Assembly: GCA_022865345.1 (NCBI GenBank) | Contig: JALHSU010000085.1 | Span: forward strand, 1-32,028 | Direction of reading: 5' to 3' | DNA from: Candidatus Zixiibacteriota bacterium | GTDB taxonomy: Bacteria; Zixibacteria; MSB-5A5; RBG-16-43-9 | DNA: 32,028 bases | Part shown: positions 1-7,575 of the stretch, piece after piece | Numbering within the stretch: position 1 is the first letter of the stretch | Layout: every line of letters begins with the position of its first letter | The notes under the pieces: generated by a model | What the model saw: the letters and a program-made list of their open reading frames with translations, nothing else | Databases searched by the model: none | Told to the model about the DNA's origin: nothing | Made by a program: the position numbers and the translations under genes

Positions 1-336
1 AGGGTTGCCGGGTATCCGATTAAAGTGTGTGAGCTTTTAGCCACCTTGGAAGCACCTGCTTATTTAGCCAGAGTATCAGTACACAAACCAGCCAATGTCT
101 TAAAAGCCAAAAAAGCCATTAAAAAGGCATTTCAAGTGCAGATGAACGATGAGGGGTTCTCCTTGGTGGAGATAGTTTCCCAGTGTCCCACAGACTGGTT
201 TATGACTCCTCTGCAGGGGATCGATTTTGTGGAGAAGATGATGATTCCGTTTTTCCCTCTGGGCGAGTACAAGACCATTGAAGGGAAAAAGGAGCAAGTT
301 AAGCCAGAGCCAAAGAAGGTTCTGGAAACGGTATAG
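1..336 (+). CDS. korB: 2-oxoacid:ferredoxin oxidoreductase, beta subunit (C-terminal part)
   Basis: The reading frame is open from base 1, so this is the 3' end of a gene starting left of the window; the GTG at 25 is internal. The visible 111 residues match the C-terminal part of the thiamine-diphosphate-binding beta subunit of 2-oxoglutarate/2-oxoacid ferredoxin oxidoreductases, including a CPTDW motif followed by a FPLGEYK segment typical of KorB/VorB tails. The enzyme decarboxylates a 2-oxoacid to acyl-CoA and reduces ferredoxin in the cytoplasm. The gamma-type subunit follows at 638, supporting the assignment. The TPP and Fe-S motifs lie outside the window, so substrate (2-oxoglutarate versus branched-chain oxoacid) cannot be decided. 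Confidence 0.8.
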   Translation, partial: RVAGYPIKVCELLATLEAPAYLARVSVHKPANVLKAKKAIKKAFQVQMNDEGFSLVEIVSQCPTDWFMTPLQGIDFVEKMMIPFFPLGEYKTIEGKKEQVKPEPKKVLETV

Positions 337-637
337 GTTGTGAAAAAAAAGATAGAACAAGGCTATTTCGAACTGACTTTAGTCAGGGTTTTTACGCCGC
401 TAAAGCGGCTATGAACTTGAAAGAAGCACAGTATAGATTGTTAAAAGAAATACAGAATGAAGCTGTGAGGTTTTACTGGTGTAGTGTCATTCTGAGTCCG
501 TAGGACGAAGAATCTGGATTCTTCGGTCATCCCGCTGAAAGCGGGACTCCCTCAGAATGACAAATAAGCTCTTACACCGCTAAAGTGAGTATGAACTGGA
601 AATAAAAGCATAGACTGATTATAAATCGGAGGAATGG
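337..637. other. Repeat-filled spacer inside the kor operon
   Basis: I see no gene here. A short hairpin (CTGACTTTAGTCAG, 374-387) lies first. Two diverged copies of a roughly 45-base unit follow, near 392-437 and 573-625; both contain a CCGCTAAAG core followed by TATGAACT and an A-rich tail. Between them sits a large palindromic element at 486-561. A related CTAAAG/TATGAAC unit occurs inverted near 31120-31141. Confidence 0.6.
486..561. repeat. GTCATTCTGAG-type nested palindrome, copy 1
   Basis: Outer arms GTCATTCTGAG (486-496) and CTCAGAATGAC (551-561) are perfectly complementary. The loop holds two more hairpins: CGAAGAATC/GATTCTTCG (506-525) and CCCGCT/AGCGGG (531-545). Folded as RNA this is a multi-branched structure. 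Related copies: 10233-10306, 17091-17178 and 26442-26507. Confidence 0.85.
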
Positions 638-1171
638 ATGTATCAAGGTGTTATAATGTCGGGCTTCGGGGGACAGGGGATAATCTCAGCAGGTATACTT
701 TTGGCTTATGCCGGGATGACAGACGGGAAATATGTTACCTTTTTCCCGGCTTATGGCGCGGAGATGAGAGGCGGGACTGCTAACTGTTCAGTGGTTATCT
801 CCTCTGAGGAGATAGCTTCTCCGGTGGTGGCTTATCCTGACACTCTGGTAGTGATGAACGAACCTTCTTTAGCCCGGTTTGAAGCTTCAGTTAGAAAAGG
901 AGGCCTGCTCTTAATCAATAGCTCCCTGGTTGCAGGAAAGCCTAAGAGAGAAGATGTGAAGGTCCAGTATATCCAGGCAAACGAGATCGCTGAAAAATTG
1001 GGCACTATCAAGATAGCCAATATGGTTATGATCGGGGCTTATTCTAAATTAACCGGTGCAATCTCTTTTGAAGGGCTGAAAAAATCTTTGCAAAAGGTGT
1101 TCTCCCACGCCAGGCAGGAGATTATAGATTTAGATTCTGAGGCTCTAAAAAAAGGGATGGAGACGGTATAG
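638..1171 (+). CDS. korC: 2-oxoacid:ferredoxin oxidoreductase, gamma subunit
   Basis: A 177-residue protein with the N-terminal GFGGQGI motif of the pyruvate/ketoisovalerate oxidoreductase gamma domain, followed by AYGAEMRGG, which is characteristic of KorC/VorC-type catalytic-domain III subunits. The length is normal for a stand-alone gamma subunit. It works in the cytoplasm with the alpha and beta subunits in ferredoxin-linked 2-oxoacid oxidation. The ATG at 638 is preceded by GGAGGA at 628-633. The beta subunit ends at 336; the 301-base gap is unusual for kor genes and is filled with repeats. A GC-rich hairpin followed by a T run directly after the stop may end the transcript. Confidence 0.9.
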   Translation: MYQGVIMSGFGGQGIISAGILLAYAGMTDGKYVTFFPAYGAEMRGGTANCSVVISSEEIASPVVAYPDTLVVMNEPSLARFEASVRKGGLLLINSSLVAGKPKREDVKVQYIQANEIAEKLGTIKIANMVMIGAYSKLTGAISFEGLKKSLQKVFSHARQEIIDLDSEALKKGMETV

Positions 1172-1184
1172 TCACAATTTGTCG

Positions 1185-1216
1185 TAGGGGCGGGGTTTCC
1201 CCGCCCCTAATTTTTT
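1185..1216 (+). terminator. Probable intrinsic terminator after korC
   Basis: A stem of TAGGGGCGGGG and CCCCGCCCCTA with a TTT loop (1185-1209) is followed by AATTTTTT. It has the form of a rho-independent terminator but also belongs to the GTAGGGGC palindrome family, so it may be a repeat used as a terminator. Confidence 0.55.
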
Positions 1217-1321
1217 GTAGAGACGCATAGCTATGCGTCTCTGCGCCTGTCGTAGCGCGACCCTTTCAGGGTCGCACACATTGTAGGGACAGAATCCACC
1301 TGTGGCGGATTCTGTCCCTAC
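1217..1321. repeat. Tandem run of three further palindromes
   Basis: Directly after the preceding hairpin lie three unrelated palindromes. The first is AGAGACGCATAG/CTATGCGTCTCT (1219-1242), the second GCGACCCT/AGGGTCGC (1257-1275), and the third a GTAGGGACAGAATCC arm paired with GGATTCTGTCCCTAC (1283-1321). Each has relatives elsewhere: the first at 17281, 18603 and 31386; the second at 31189 and 31359; the third at 18564. Confidence 0.8.
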
Positions 1322-1402
1322 ATTCTTGTAGATTTTTCTCTTTATTTATTTTATCTTTGGCTGAGTGTATTTATTCTAAAAAAATAACGGGCATAAGATA
1401 CT

Positions 1403-3955
1403 ATGCACCCCTTGTCTGAAAGAATAAAAAAAGAATTTCTTCCTTTTGTGATGAAGCCCGGCAGATATGTCGGGAATGAGCTGAACGTCATCAAAAAGGA
1501 ATCTGAGGGGAAACTTAAATTTGCCCTGATCTATCCTGATATCTATGAGAACGGAATGTCATATTTAGGTTTGCAGATTTTGTATCATATCATCAATCAA
1601 AGACCTAATTCCCGTTGTGAGAGAGCTTTTTTGCCCTGGCCCGATGCAGAGGAAATTTTGAAAAATAATTCCATACCTCTTTTCTCACTGGAAAGTCATA
1701 CTCCTTTGAAGGAATTCGATGTTCTCGGATTTTCCCTGACCTATGAACTTAATTATACCGGGGTGCTGAACGTCCTGAGTCTGTCCGGTATACCCTTATT
1801 CTCAAAGGAGAGAGGAGAAGATTTTCCACTGGTCATAGCTGGCGGGTTTTCGGTTTTTAATCCTGAGCCGATGGCTGATTTCTTTGATCTTTTTGTGATA
1901 GGGGATGCAGAGGAGGTCATTCATCAGGTTCTGGATTCAATTGAAAAAGGGAAAAAAGAAAACCTTAAAAAAAGAGAGCTTTTAGTCGAGCTTTCCAGAA
2001 TCTCCGGAGTTTATGTTCCATCTTTTTACAAGCCAAAATATGATGCTAATAATCGCTTCATAGGGGTCTGGAGGAAAATTCCAGAAACACCAGAAAAAGT
2101 CAACGCTCAAACTGTTTCCGAGTTAAAGCCTGAATATTATCCTCAGGCGCCTCTGGTTCCCTTTATTGAGACAACTCATGACCGGCTTACCTTAGAGATT
2201 ATGAGAGGGTGCGGCCAGGCTTGTCGTTTTTGTGAAGCCACTTCGATCTACAGACCCAAAAGGGAAAAGGACATAGAGCAGATTTTAAAAGAGGCAGACT
2301 GCGGACTCGCCAGTACCGGCTATGAGGAGATCTCCCTGCTTTCTCTTTCATCAACTGATTATAAAAATCTGCCTGAGTTAGTCCAGAGATTGCAGAAGAA
2401 ATTTTATCCTAAAAGGGTCTCCATTGCCCTGCCCTCTTTGCGTCCGGGCTCATTTTCTATGGAGATAGCCAAAACCATCACCCAGACCAAAAAGACCGGG
2501 TTGACTTTTGCACCTGAGGCTGGAACCCAAAGATTAAGAGATGTCATAAGAAAAAATATCACTGAGGAGGACTTGCTTTCAAGCGTGGAGATAGCCTATT
2601 CCTCTGGCTGGAACCTGATCAAGCTATATTTTATGATCGGACTTCCCACTGAGACGGATGAAGATTTAAAAGGAATTGCCGATTTGGTCGGGAAAGTGTT
2701 CAAGCTAGGTAAAACTTTCGGTCCGGGAAAAAGTGTTAACGTAACTATCTCCCCTTTCACACCCAAGCCATATACTCCTTTTCAATGGGAAAAACAGGAA
2801 AAGATTAACGAGATCGAAAGGAGGATTTCACTCCTTAAAGACTTGCTGGATTTCAGAAATCTAAAAGTAAGTTATCGGGACCCTCTGGTATCTTTCTTAG
2901 AAGGGGTATTAGGAAGAGGAGACAGAAAACTCGGCAAAGTCATTCACTCTGCCTGGAAAAATGGGGCGAGATTAGATGCCTGGACTGAGTTTTTCAACTA
3001 CGTTTATTGGAGAAACGCTTTTGAGGAAAATGGGATTGACCCGCAAGATTACCTTAGTCCCAGAGACTTAAATGATGTCCTTCCGTGGGATCACATAGAT
3101 AAAGGGCTGAGTAAAGATTTTCTCAAAAGGGAAAGAGAGAGGGCTTTTTCCACAGAAAAGGTGGCTGAGGAAAAAAAGTTAGAAGACGAAAAGACTCCTT
3201 TGTATTTGGCTCAACCAGAGAAAAAAGAAGAGGAGCTTTACGGCAGAAAAAAGAAAAAAGTCACCTCAACACCAACCTCAACTGTTGCCCGGAGCAAGGT
3301 CAGGTTAAAATGGAGTAAGGGAGAGGGAGTAAGATTTACCTCTCATTTAGATGTGCTCAGGACTTTTGAGCGGGCAATCAGGCGCTCTGGAATTCCGATT
3401 GCCTATTCGGAAGGCTTTCATCCTCATCCCAGGATTGCTTTTGGTCCACCCCTTCCTCTGGGGTTTGTGTCAGAGGCAGAATATTTAGACATTCAGCTGA
3501 CTGAGCCTTTTTCCAATGAGCATCTTTCAAGGTTAAATAAAGCTCTGCCTCAAGGATTTAAGATTATGGAAGGGAAGACAATCTTTACTAAAGCGGAGTC
3601 CTTATCTTCAGCTATTAATGCGGCTTTTTATAAAGTGGAATTAACTTTCTCAGGAAAGGAAATACAGGGGAAAATAGAATATGTCCTCTCACTGAGGAAT
3701 CTGATGGTATCCCGTGTATCAAAAGAAAAGCTAAGAGAAGTAGATATAAGATTTGATATTTTGAAGCTTGAAAATGAGGATTCTACCTTGAATTTGCTCT
3801 TGTCCGTAGGCAGTGCCGGATATGCCAAACCACAGGAGGTATTAATCTCCGGGTTCGGGATGAAGGAAAAAGAGGTTTTGAGTTTGTTGTTTAGAAGGGA
3901 AGGGCTTTTGATCAAAAGACAGGATCAATTATTGTCGCCTATGGAAATAATATGA
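1403..3955 (+). CDS. B12-binding radical SAM protein fused to DUF2344 (TIGR03960/TIGR03936 type)
   Basis: An 850-residue protein. Residues about 1-200 form a B12-binding-like N-terminal region. A radical SAM domain follows, with the CxxxCxxC cluster ligands at C270, C274 and C277. After a charged linker (about 580-630), a DUF2344 domain starts near residue 633 with its conserved FTSHLD and EGFHPHPR motifs. The two-part architecture equals the fused TIGR03960 plus TIGR03936 proteins found in many anaerobes, often beside RNase G or ribosomal genes. The substrate is unknown to me; an RNA or ribosome-related modification has been suggested by context only. The ATG at 1403 lacks a clear ribosome binding site. 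The neighbour downstream is the rRNA methyltransferase gene rsmB. Confidence 0.85.
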   Translation: MHPLSERIKKEFLPFVMKPGRYVGNELNVIKKESEGKLKFALIYPDIYENGMSYLGLQILYHIINQRPNSRCERAFLPWPDAEEILKNNSIPLFSLESHTPLKEFDVLGFSLTYELNYTGVLNVLSLSGIPLFSKERGEDFPLVIAGGFSVFNPEPMADFFDLFVIGDAEEVIHQVLDSIEKGKKENLKKRELLVELSRISGVYVPSFYKPKYDANNRFIGVWRKIPETPEKVNAQTVSELKPEYYPQAPLVPFIETTHDRLTLEIMRGCGQACRFCEATSIYRPKREKDIEQILKEADCGLASTGYEEISLLSLSSTDYKNLPELVQRLQKKFYPKRVSIALPSLRPGSFSMEIAKTITQTKKTGLTFAPEAGTQRLRDVIRKNITEEDLLSSVEIAYSSGWNLIKLYFMIGLPTETDEDLKGIADLVGKVFKLGKTFGPGKSVNVTISPFTPKPYTPFQWEKQEKINEIERRISLLKDLLDFRNLKVSYRDPLVSFLEGVLGRGDRKLGKVIHSAWKNGARLDAWTEFFNYVYWRNAFEENGIDPQDYLSPRDLNDVLPWDHIDKGLSKDFLKRERERAFSTEKVAEEKKLEDEKTPLYLAQPEKKEEELYGRKKKKVTSTPTSTVARSKVRLKWSKGEGVRFTSHLDVLRTFERAIRRSGIPIAYSEGFHPHPRIAFGPPLPLGFVSEAEYLDIQLTEPFSNEHLSRLNKALPQGFKIMEGKTIFTKAESLSSAINAAFYKVELTFSGKEIQGKIEYVLSLRNLMVSRVSKEKLREVDIRFDILKLENEDSTLNLLLSVGSAGYAKPQEVLISGFGMKEKEVLSLLFRREGLLIKRQDQLLSPMEII

Positions 3956-4002
3956 GAAGGTTCAATAGTCCAATGGATCAAAGGTTTAAGGGTTGAAAAA
4001 CG

Positions 4003-4055
4003 GTGGAACAGGCATCTTGCCTGTTCCTTTGCTCAGGCAAGGATGCCTGAGCCAC
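4003..4055. repeat. Y-shaped double-hairpin element (GTGG/CCAC ends)
   Basis: Hairpin 1 is GGAACAGGCA/TGCCTGTTCC with a tiny loop (4005-4027). Hairpin 2 is GCTCAGGCA/TGCCTGAGC (4031-4052). The ends GTGG (4003-4006) and CCAC (4052-4055) can pair and close a Y shape. The same plan occurs at 12868, 14267, 20686, 28016 and 31184. Confidence 0.8.
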
Positions 4056-4103
4056 TAAAATAAAAAATGTGTGGCAAGGCTTCAGCCTTGCGAGAGGGAT
4101 TTT

Positions 4104-4232
4104 GTAGGGGAGACCCTTCCCTTCAACTTCGCTCAGGGATGGTGAGCCCGTCGAACCGTGTAGTCTCCCGCGGGTCGGGAAGGGACCCAGCTAAAGCGGG
4201 ATTTCGCAAAGCTCAACAAGCCCCTCCCCTAC
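4104..4232. repeat. Long nested palindrome with GTAGGGGAG ends
   Basis: GTAGGGGAG at 4104-4112 pairs with CTCCCCTAC at 4224-4232. The 110-base interior contains further inverted segments such as GGGTC/GACCC and a CGGGATTTCGCAAAGCTC module (4197-4214) that recurs at 6695. Confidence 0.7.
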
Positions 4233-4252
4233 AAAGGACAATAACTCCGAAA

Positions 4253-5584
4253 ATGAATAAAATCAACCCCAGAGAAATTGCTCTCAAGATTTTGTATGAC
4301 ATAGAAACCAAATCTGCTTTTGCGAATGAGACCGTTGAGGAATATTCAAAAAGATTCAAACTATCATCTTTGGATACAAGGTTCGTTCGGGAATTGGTCA
4401 ACGGTGTCACCAGGCTCAGAAGACGACTGGATTATATCACAAGTTTTTTCCTCAAAAGGAAGATTGAGGATTTGACTCCCTGGATACGGAATACATTAAG
4501 GCTGGGGTTCTATCAGATTGATTGTCTCGATAGGGTGCCGGACCGGGCAGCGGTAGATGAGTCAGTAAAATTAGCTAAAAAGTTCGGACATAAGGGGACA
4601 GCCGGTCTGGTCAATGCGGTTCTGAGGAACTATCTCCGCGATAAGAAAAGAGTCATTTTCCCTTCAATTGAAGAGGACAAGGTTAAAGCCATCGGAACAA
4701 TTTATTCTTTTCCGGACTGGATGATAAAGGATTGGCTTAAACAATTCGGTGAAGAGGAGACTGTAAAGCTGTGCGAGACTTTTAACCAAAAAGCAAAACT
4801 TTCCTTTCGGCTTAATTCCTTGAAGATCAGTCAAAAAGATTTGGAAAGAGCCCTGGAGCTGAAAAAGATAAAATACCGAAAAGGGAGTTTCTTTGAAAAC
4901 TTTTACTGGATAGAATCAAAAATCGATTTGGAATACCTTTTCCTTTTTCAGAAAGGCTATGTTTATCCCCAGGATGAAAGCGCCGGATTCCCGGTTAGAC
5001 TTTTAAGCCCTCAAGCCGGTGAGACTATTTTAGATATGTGTGCAGCACCGGGAGGTAAGTTGACCTACATTTCAGAATTAATGAAAAATTCGGGTAAGCT
5101 GATAGCTCTGGACTTAAATCCGGAAAGGATGGAAAAAGTAAAAGAAAATTGTGAAAGATTGGGAGTGAAAAACGTCTTGTTTCAAATCGGAGATGCACGG
5201 AATTATTCTACTGAGCCGGTGGATAGGATTTTGATTGATGCACCTTGTTCCGGTTTAGGGGTCTTGGGCAGAAATTCTGATGCCAGATGGCAGAAGAAAA
5301 AAGAGGATATAAAAAGGCTGGCTGAGCTTCAGTCGGCCATACTTTTAAATGCGGCGAAACTGGTTAAAAAGGGTGGGATTATCGTTTATAGCACCTGTAC
5401 TCTCACTAAAGAGGAAAACGAGGAGGTGATCGAGCAGTTTCTCGAACAGGGAAGGAACTTCAGAAAAGAGAGTGCCTCGGATTACGTTGATAGAAAAGTA
5501 GTAAATGAGAATGGATTTGTTCGAACGTATCCTCATATTAATGGCCTGGATGGAACTTTTGCGGCGCGGTTAAGGAAGGTTTAA
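4253..5584 (+). CDS. rsmB: 16S rRNA (cytosine-C5)-methyltransferase RsmB
   Basis: A 443-residue protein from the ATG at 4253. An N-terminal NusB-like RNA-binding domain (about 1-140) precedes an RsmB/NOP2-type SAM methyltransferase domain. Motif I is DMCAAPGGK starting at D261. The two conserved cysteines are C332 in the DAPCSGLG motif and C382 in the YSTCT motif, spaced exactly as the paired cysteines of E. coli RsmB. It methylates C967-equivalent in 16S rRNA. The frame is open to 4067, but those 62 extra codons run through the palindromic repeat, so I place the start at 4253, where the family's N-terminus begins. The following genes (PASTA protein, rpe) match a common bacterial order. Confidence 0.93.
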   Translation: MNKINPREIALKILYDIETKSAFANETVEEYSKRFKLSSLDTRFVRELVNGVTRLRRRLDYITSFFLKRKIEDLTPWIRNTLRLGFYQIDCLDRVPDRAAVDESVKLAKKFGHKGTAGLVNAVLRNYLRDKKRVIFPSIEEDKVKAIGTIYSFPDWMIKDWLKQFGEEETVKLCETFNQKAKLSFRLNSLKISQKDLERALELKKIKYRKGSFFENFYWIESKIDLEYLFLFQKGYVYPQDESAGFPVRLLSPQAGETILDMCAAPGGKLTYISELMKNSGKLIALDLNPERMEKVKENCERLGVKNVLFQIGDARNYSTEPVDRILIDAPCSGLGVLGRNSDARWQKKKEDIKRLAELQSAILLNAAKLVKKGGIIVYSTCTLTKEENEEVIEQFLEQGRNFRKESASDYVDRKVVNENGFVRTYPHINGLDGTFAARLRKV

Positions 5585-5692
5585 TGGTTTAATTGTTCAA
5601 AGGAGGAAAGACGTAAGAAGTTAGACGTAAGACGGGTATAAAAAGACACATTTTTTTTGGACTTTGGGTTTGGAAAGATTATATTTAACCGA

Positions 5693-6463
5693 ATGGATTG
5701 GAATAAAATAAAAGCTGGGCTCGTTCAACTCATCAAAAGGAAATGGGCACGACGTATCGGAGTCTATATCCTGGCGGTTCTGTTTCTTGCCATTGTTTTC
5801 GACCAGGTTTTGATGCCGTTTTTTGTAAGATTAGGTCAGGAGTCTGTGGTTCCGAATCTGACAGGTTTGACTCAAGAAGAGGCTGAGACCATACTCAAAG
5901 ATAAAGGTCTGGGCCTGAGGGTCATAGGCGAAGAATATGATTTGAAACAGCCAGCCGGGACGATTATCTATCAAATGCCTGATTCAGAGTCCAAGGTCAA
6001 AAAGAGCAGAAAGATAAAAGTAGTGCTGAGCAAAGGCGGGGAAAAAGCAACTGTTCCCCAGCTTAAAGGGATGACTTATCGGCAGGCTGAGTTAGCCCTG
6101 GCTAATCGTGGTTTGAAAATCGGTAACCCGGTATATGTTTCGGTAGACAGTCTGCCCAGGGATGAGGTGATTGTCAGCTTTCCATCTGCAGGAACAGTTG
6201 TGCCGCTTGGGATGGAGATAAGAGTTGTGGTTAATCAGGAGCAGACAGATACCCTGGAGATAGTCAAGGTGCCAAAATTCAAGGGTGATAATATCAGAGA
6301 CGTAAGCTCCAAGATAGAAAAACTCGGCTTAAAAATAGGAAAGATCGAGTATAAGGTAAAAAACAAATTGCTTCCAGGAACAGTATTAAAACAAATTCCC
6401 AAAGAAGGGGCTGAGGTCAGGAAAGGGAGCATAGTGGAGTTAGAGGTTAGCACGACGGACTGA
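5693..6463 (+). CDS. Membrane-anchored PASTA-domain protein
   Basis: A 256-residue protein with a short basic cytoplasmic start, one hydrophobic transmembrane segment (about residues 20-42) and three PASTA repeats outside the membrane (roughly 48-113, 114-185 and 190-256). Each repeat has the VPxLxGxxxxxA core. PASTA domains bind peptidoglycan fragments or act as spacers in penicillin-binding proteins and Ser/Thr kinases. No kinase or transpeptidase domain is present. The position between rsmB and rpe is where many bacteria keep a PASTA kinase, so this may be a kinase-less counterpart. The frame extends upstream to a TTG at 5657, but the ATG at 5693 gives a more typical positively charged N-terminus. 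Confidence 0.85.
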   Translation: MDWNKIKAGLVQLIKRKWARRIGVYILAVLFLAIVFDQVLMPFFVRLGQESVVPNLTGLTQEEAETILKDKGLGLRVIGEEYDLKQPAGTIIYQMPDSESKVKKSRKIKVVLSKGGEKATVPQLKGMTYRQAELALANRGLKIGNPVYVSVDSLPRDEVIVSFPSAGTVVPLGMEIRVVVNQEQTDTLEIVKVPKFKGDNIRDVSSKIEKLGLKIGKIEYKVKNKLLPGTVLKQIPKEGAEVRKGSIVELEVSTTD

Positions 6464-6805
6464 AATAGCTTGTGGCTGGTAGCAAGGAGCAGGTAGCTAC
6501 AGACTAAAAATCGCGTAGAGGAGGCTTTATGTCTCCGAGCGTAAATGTCAGACAAGTCTGCCGAGCTAAAAACAGGCTAAAGGCAGAAGTCCAAAGTCTT
6601 AAGGCAGGAGGCAAAAGGAATAAAAAAATTAAGAAATCGCATAGGGGCGTCCAATTGGACGCCCTTGACAAAGAGGGTGGAGAGACCCCGCAGTCGGGAT
6701 TTCGCAAAGCTCAACAAGCTCCACCCCTACGCAGTCTGGAGACCAACAGAGAGTGATGAAACAAGAACCATGAACTATGAACCAACAGCTAAAGATGGTG
6801 GGAAG
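6464..6805. other. Spacer before rpe with repeats
   Basis: No convincing gene. It contains short low-complexity runs and a Y-shaped palindromic element at 6639-6732, then a segment GTCTGGAGACCAACAGAGAG (6734-6753) that recurs at 18687-18706. An open frame at 6529-6756 is made of these repeats. Confidence 0.5.
6639..6732. repeat. Y-shaped palindromic element before rpe
   Basis: Outer arms GCATAGGGG (6639-6647) and CCCCTACGC (6724-6732) pair with one mismatch. Inside lie a perfect palindrome GGGCGTCCAA/TTGGACGCCC (6645-6664) and GGGTGGAG/CTCCACCC (6675-6682 with 6719-6726). The loop of the second holds the module CGGGATTTCGCAAAGCTC (6695-6712) shared with 4197. Confidence 0.75.
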
Positions 6806-7453
6806 TTGATTAAAATCGCGCCATCCATACTTTCAGCAGATTTTAGAAATTTAGCAGGTGAAATAAGGGAGGTGGAAAAGGCCGGAGCGGACTTGATTCA
6901 TCTGGATATTATGGATGGTCATTTTGTTCCTAATATCACCTTTGGACCGATGGTTGTGAATTTAGTCCGATTGTGTACTAAATTGCCTTTGGACGTGCAT
7001 CTGATGATTGATAACCCTGATTTGTATCTGGAGAAATTCGTGGAAGCAGGCGCAGATTACCTTACTGTTCACTTGGAAGGGAACAGACACCTGCACCGGA
7101 CTCTGACCCGGATCAAGAGCTTGGGAGTGAAAAACGGATGCGTGCTCAATCCGGCTACTCCATTCTGCCTGGTAAAGCCGGTAATCGGGGAGATTGACCT
7201 GCTTCTTTTGATGAGTGTGAACCCGGGGTTCGGAGGGCAAAGATTTATTCCCTCTATCTTAGACAAGGTAAAGGAAGCTAAGAAGTTCATTCAGGATAAC
7301 AACTTAAAGATCGAAATCGAGGTGGATGGGGGTGTCAATTCCTCAACTGCTGGGAAAGTGAAGCAGGCAGGTGCAACGATCTTGGTGGCAGGGGATGCAG
7401 TGTTCAAAAGCAGGGATTACAAAAAAATAATAAAAGAGCTAAGAGAGGGTTAG
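6806..7453 (+). CDS. rpe: Ribulose-phosphate 3-epimerase
   Basis: A TIM-barrel enzyme interconverting ribulose 5-phosphate and xylulose 5-phosphate in the pentose phosphate pathway. Family motifs are present in order: IAPSILSADF at the start, HLDIMDGHFVPN, DVHLMI, the SVNPGFGGQ phosphate-binding loop and EVDGG near the end. With a TTG start at 6806 the protein is 215 residues, the usual family length, and begins MIKIAPS. A GGTGGG stretch at 6797-6802 could serve as ribosome binding site. An in-frame ATG at 6770 is the alternative. The frame is open further upstream only because of repeat sequence. Confidence 0.92.
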   Translation: MIKIAPSILSADFRNLAGEIREVEKAGADLIHLDIMDGHFVPNITFGPMVVNLVRLCTKLPLDVHLMIDNPDLYLEKFVEAGADYLTVHLEGNRHLHRTLTRIKSLGVKNGCVLNPATPFCLVKPVIGEIDLLLLMSVNPGFGGQRFIPSILDKVKEAKKFIQDNNLKIEIEVDGGVNSSTAGKVKQAGATILVAGDAVFKSRDYKKIIKELREG

Positions 7454-7460
7454 ATTTTTC

Positions 7461-7488
7461 TTGCTTTTTCAGGTTTGACTGTTATATT
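7461..7488 (+). promoter_or_regulatory. ffh: Possible sigma-70 promoter for the ffh operon
   Basis: TTGCTT (7461-7466), 16 bases, then TATATT (7483-7488). It lies in the 122-base gap between rpe and ffh. The match is moderate and no other control site was seen. Confidence 0.35.
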
Positions 7489-7575
7489 AAAAATTTGCAA
7501 TCCCAACAAAATGGTGCTGGTTATAAACTCCTTTAGAAGTTGGGTAAATTAGTCTAAGGACTTAAGGGTTTTTTT

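Larger units (their letters stand above)
3956..4252. other. Repeat-filled spacer before rsmB
   Basis: No gene seen. It holds a Y-shaped element (4003-4055), a hairpin GCAAGGCT/AGCCTTGC (4074-4091), and a long nested palindrome (4104-4232). The rsmB frame stays open through it by chance from 4067. Confidence 0.6.

Noticed and set aside
337-637. Riboswitch or leader before korC
   Set aside because: The structure belongs to a repeat family found beside unrelated genes.
6529-6756. 75-codon open frame between the PASTA gene and rpe
   Set aside because: It runs through the palindromic element at 6639-6732 and has no domain; its sequence is repeat-derived.
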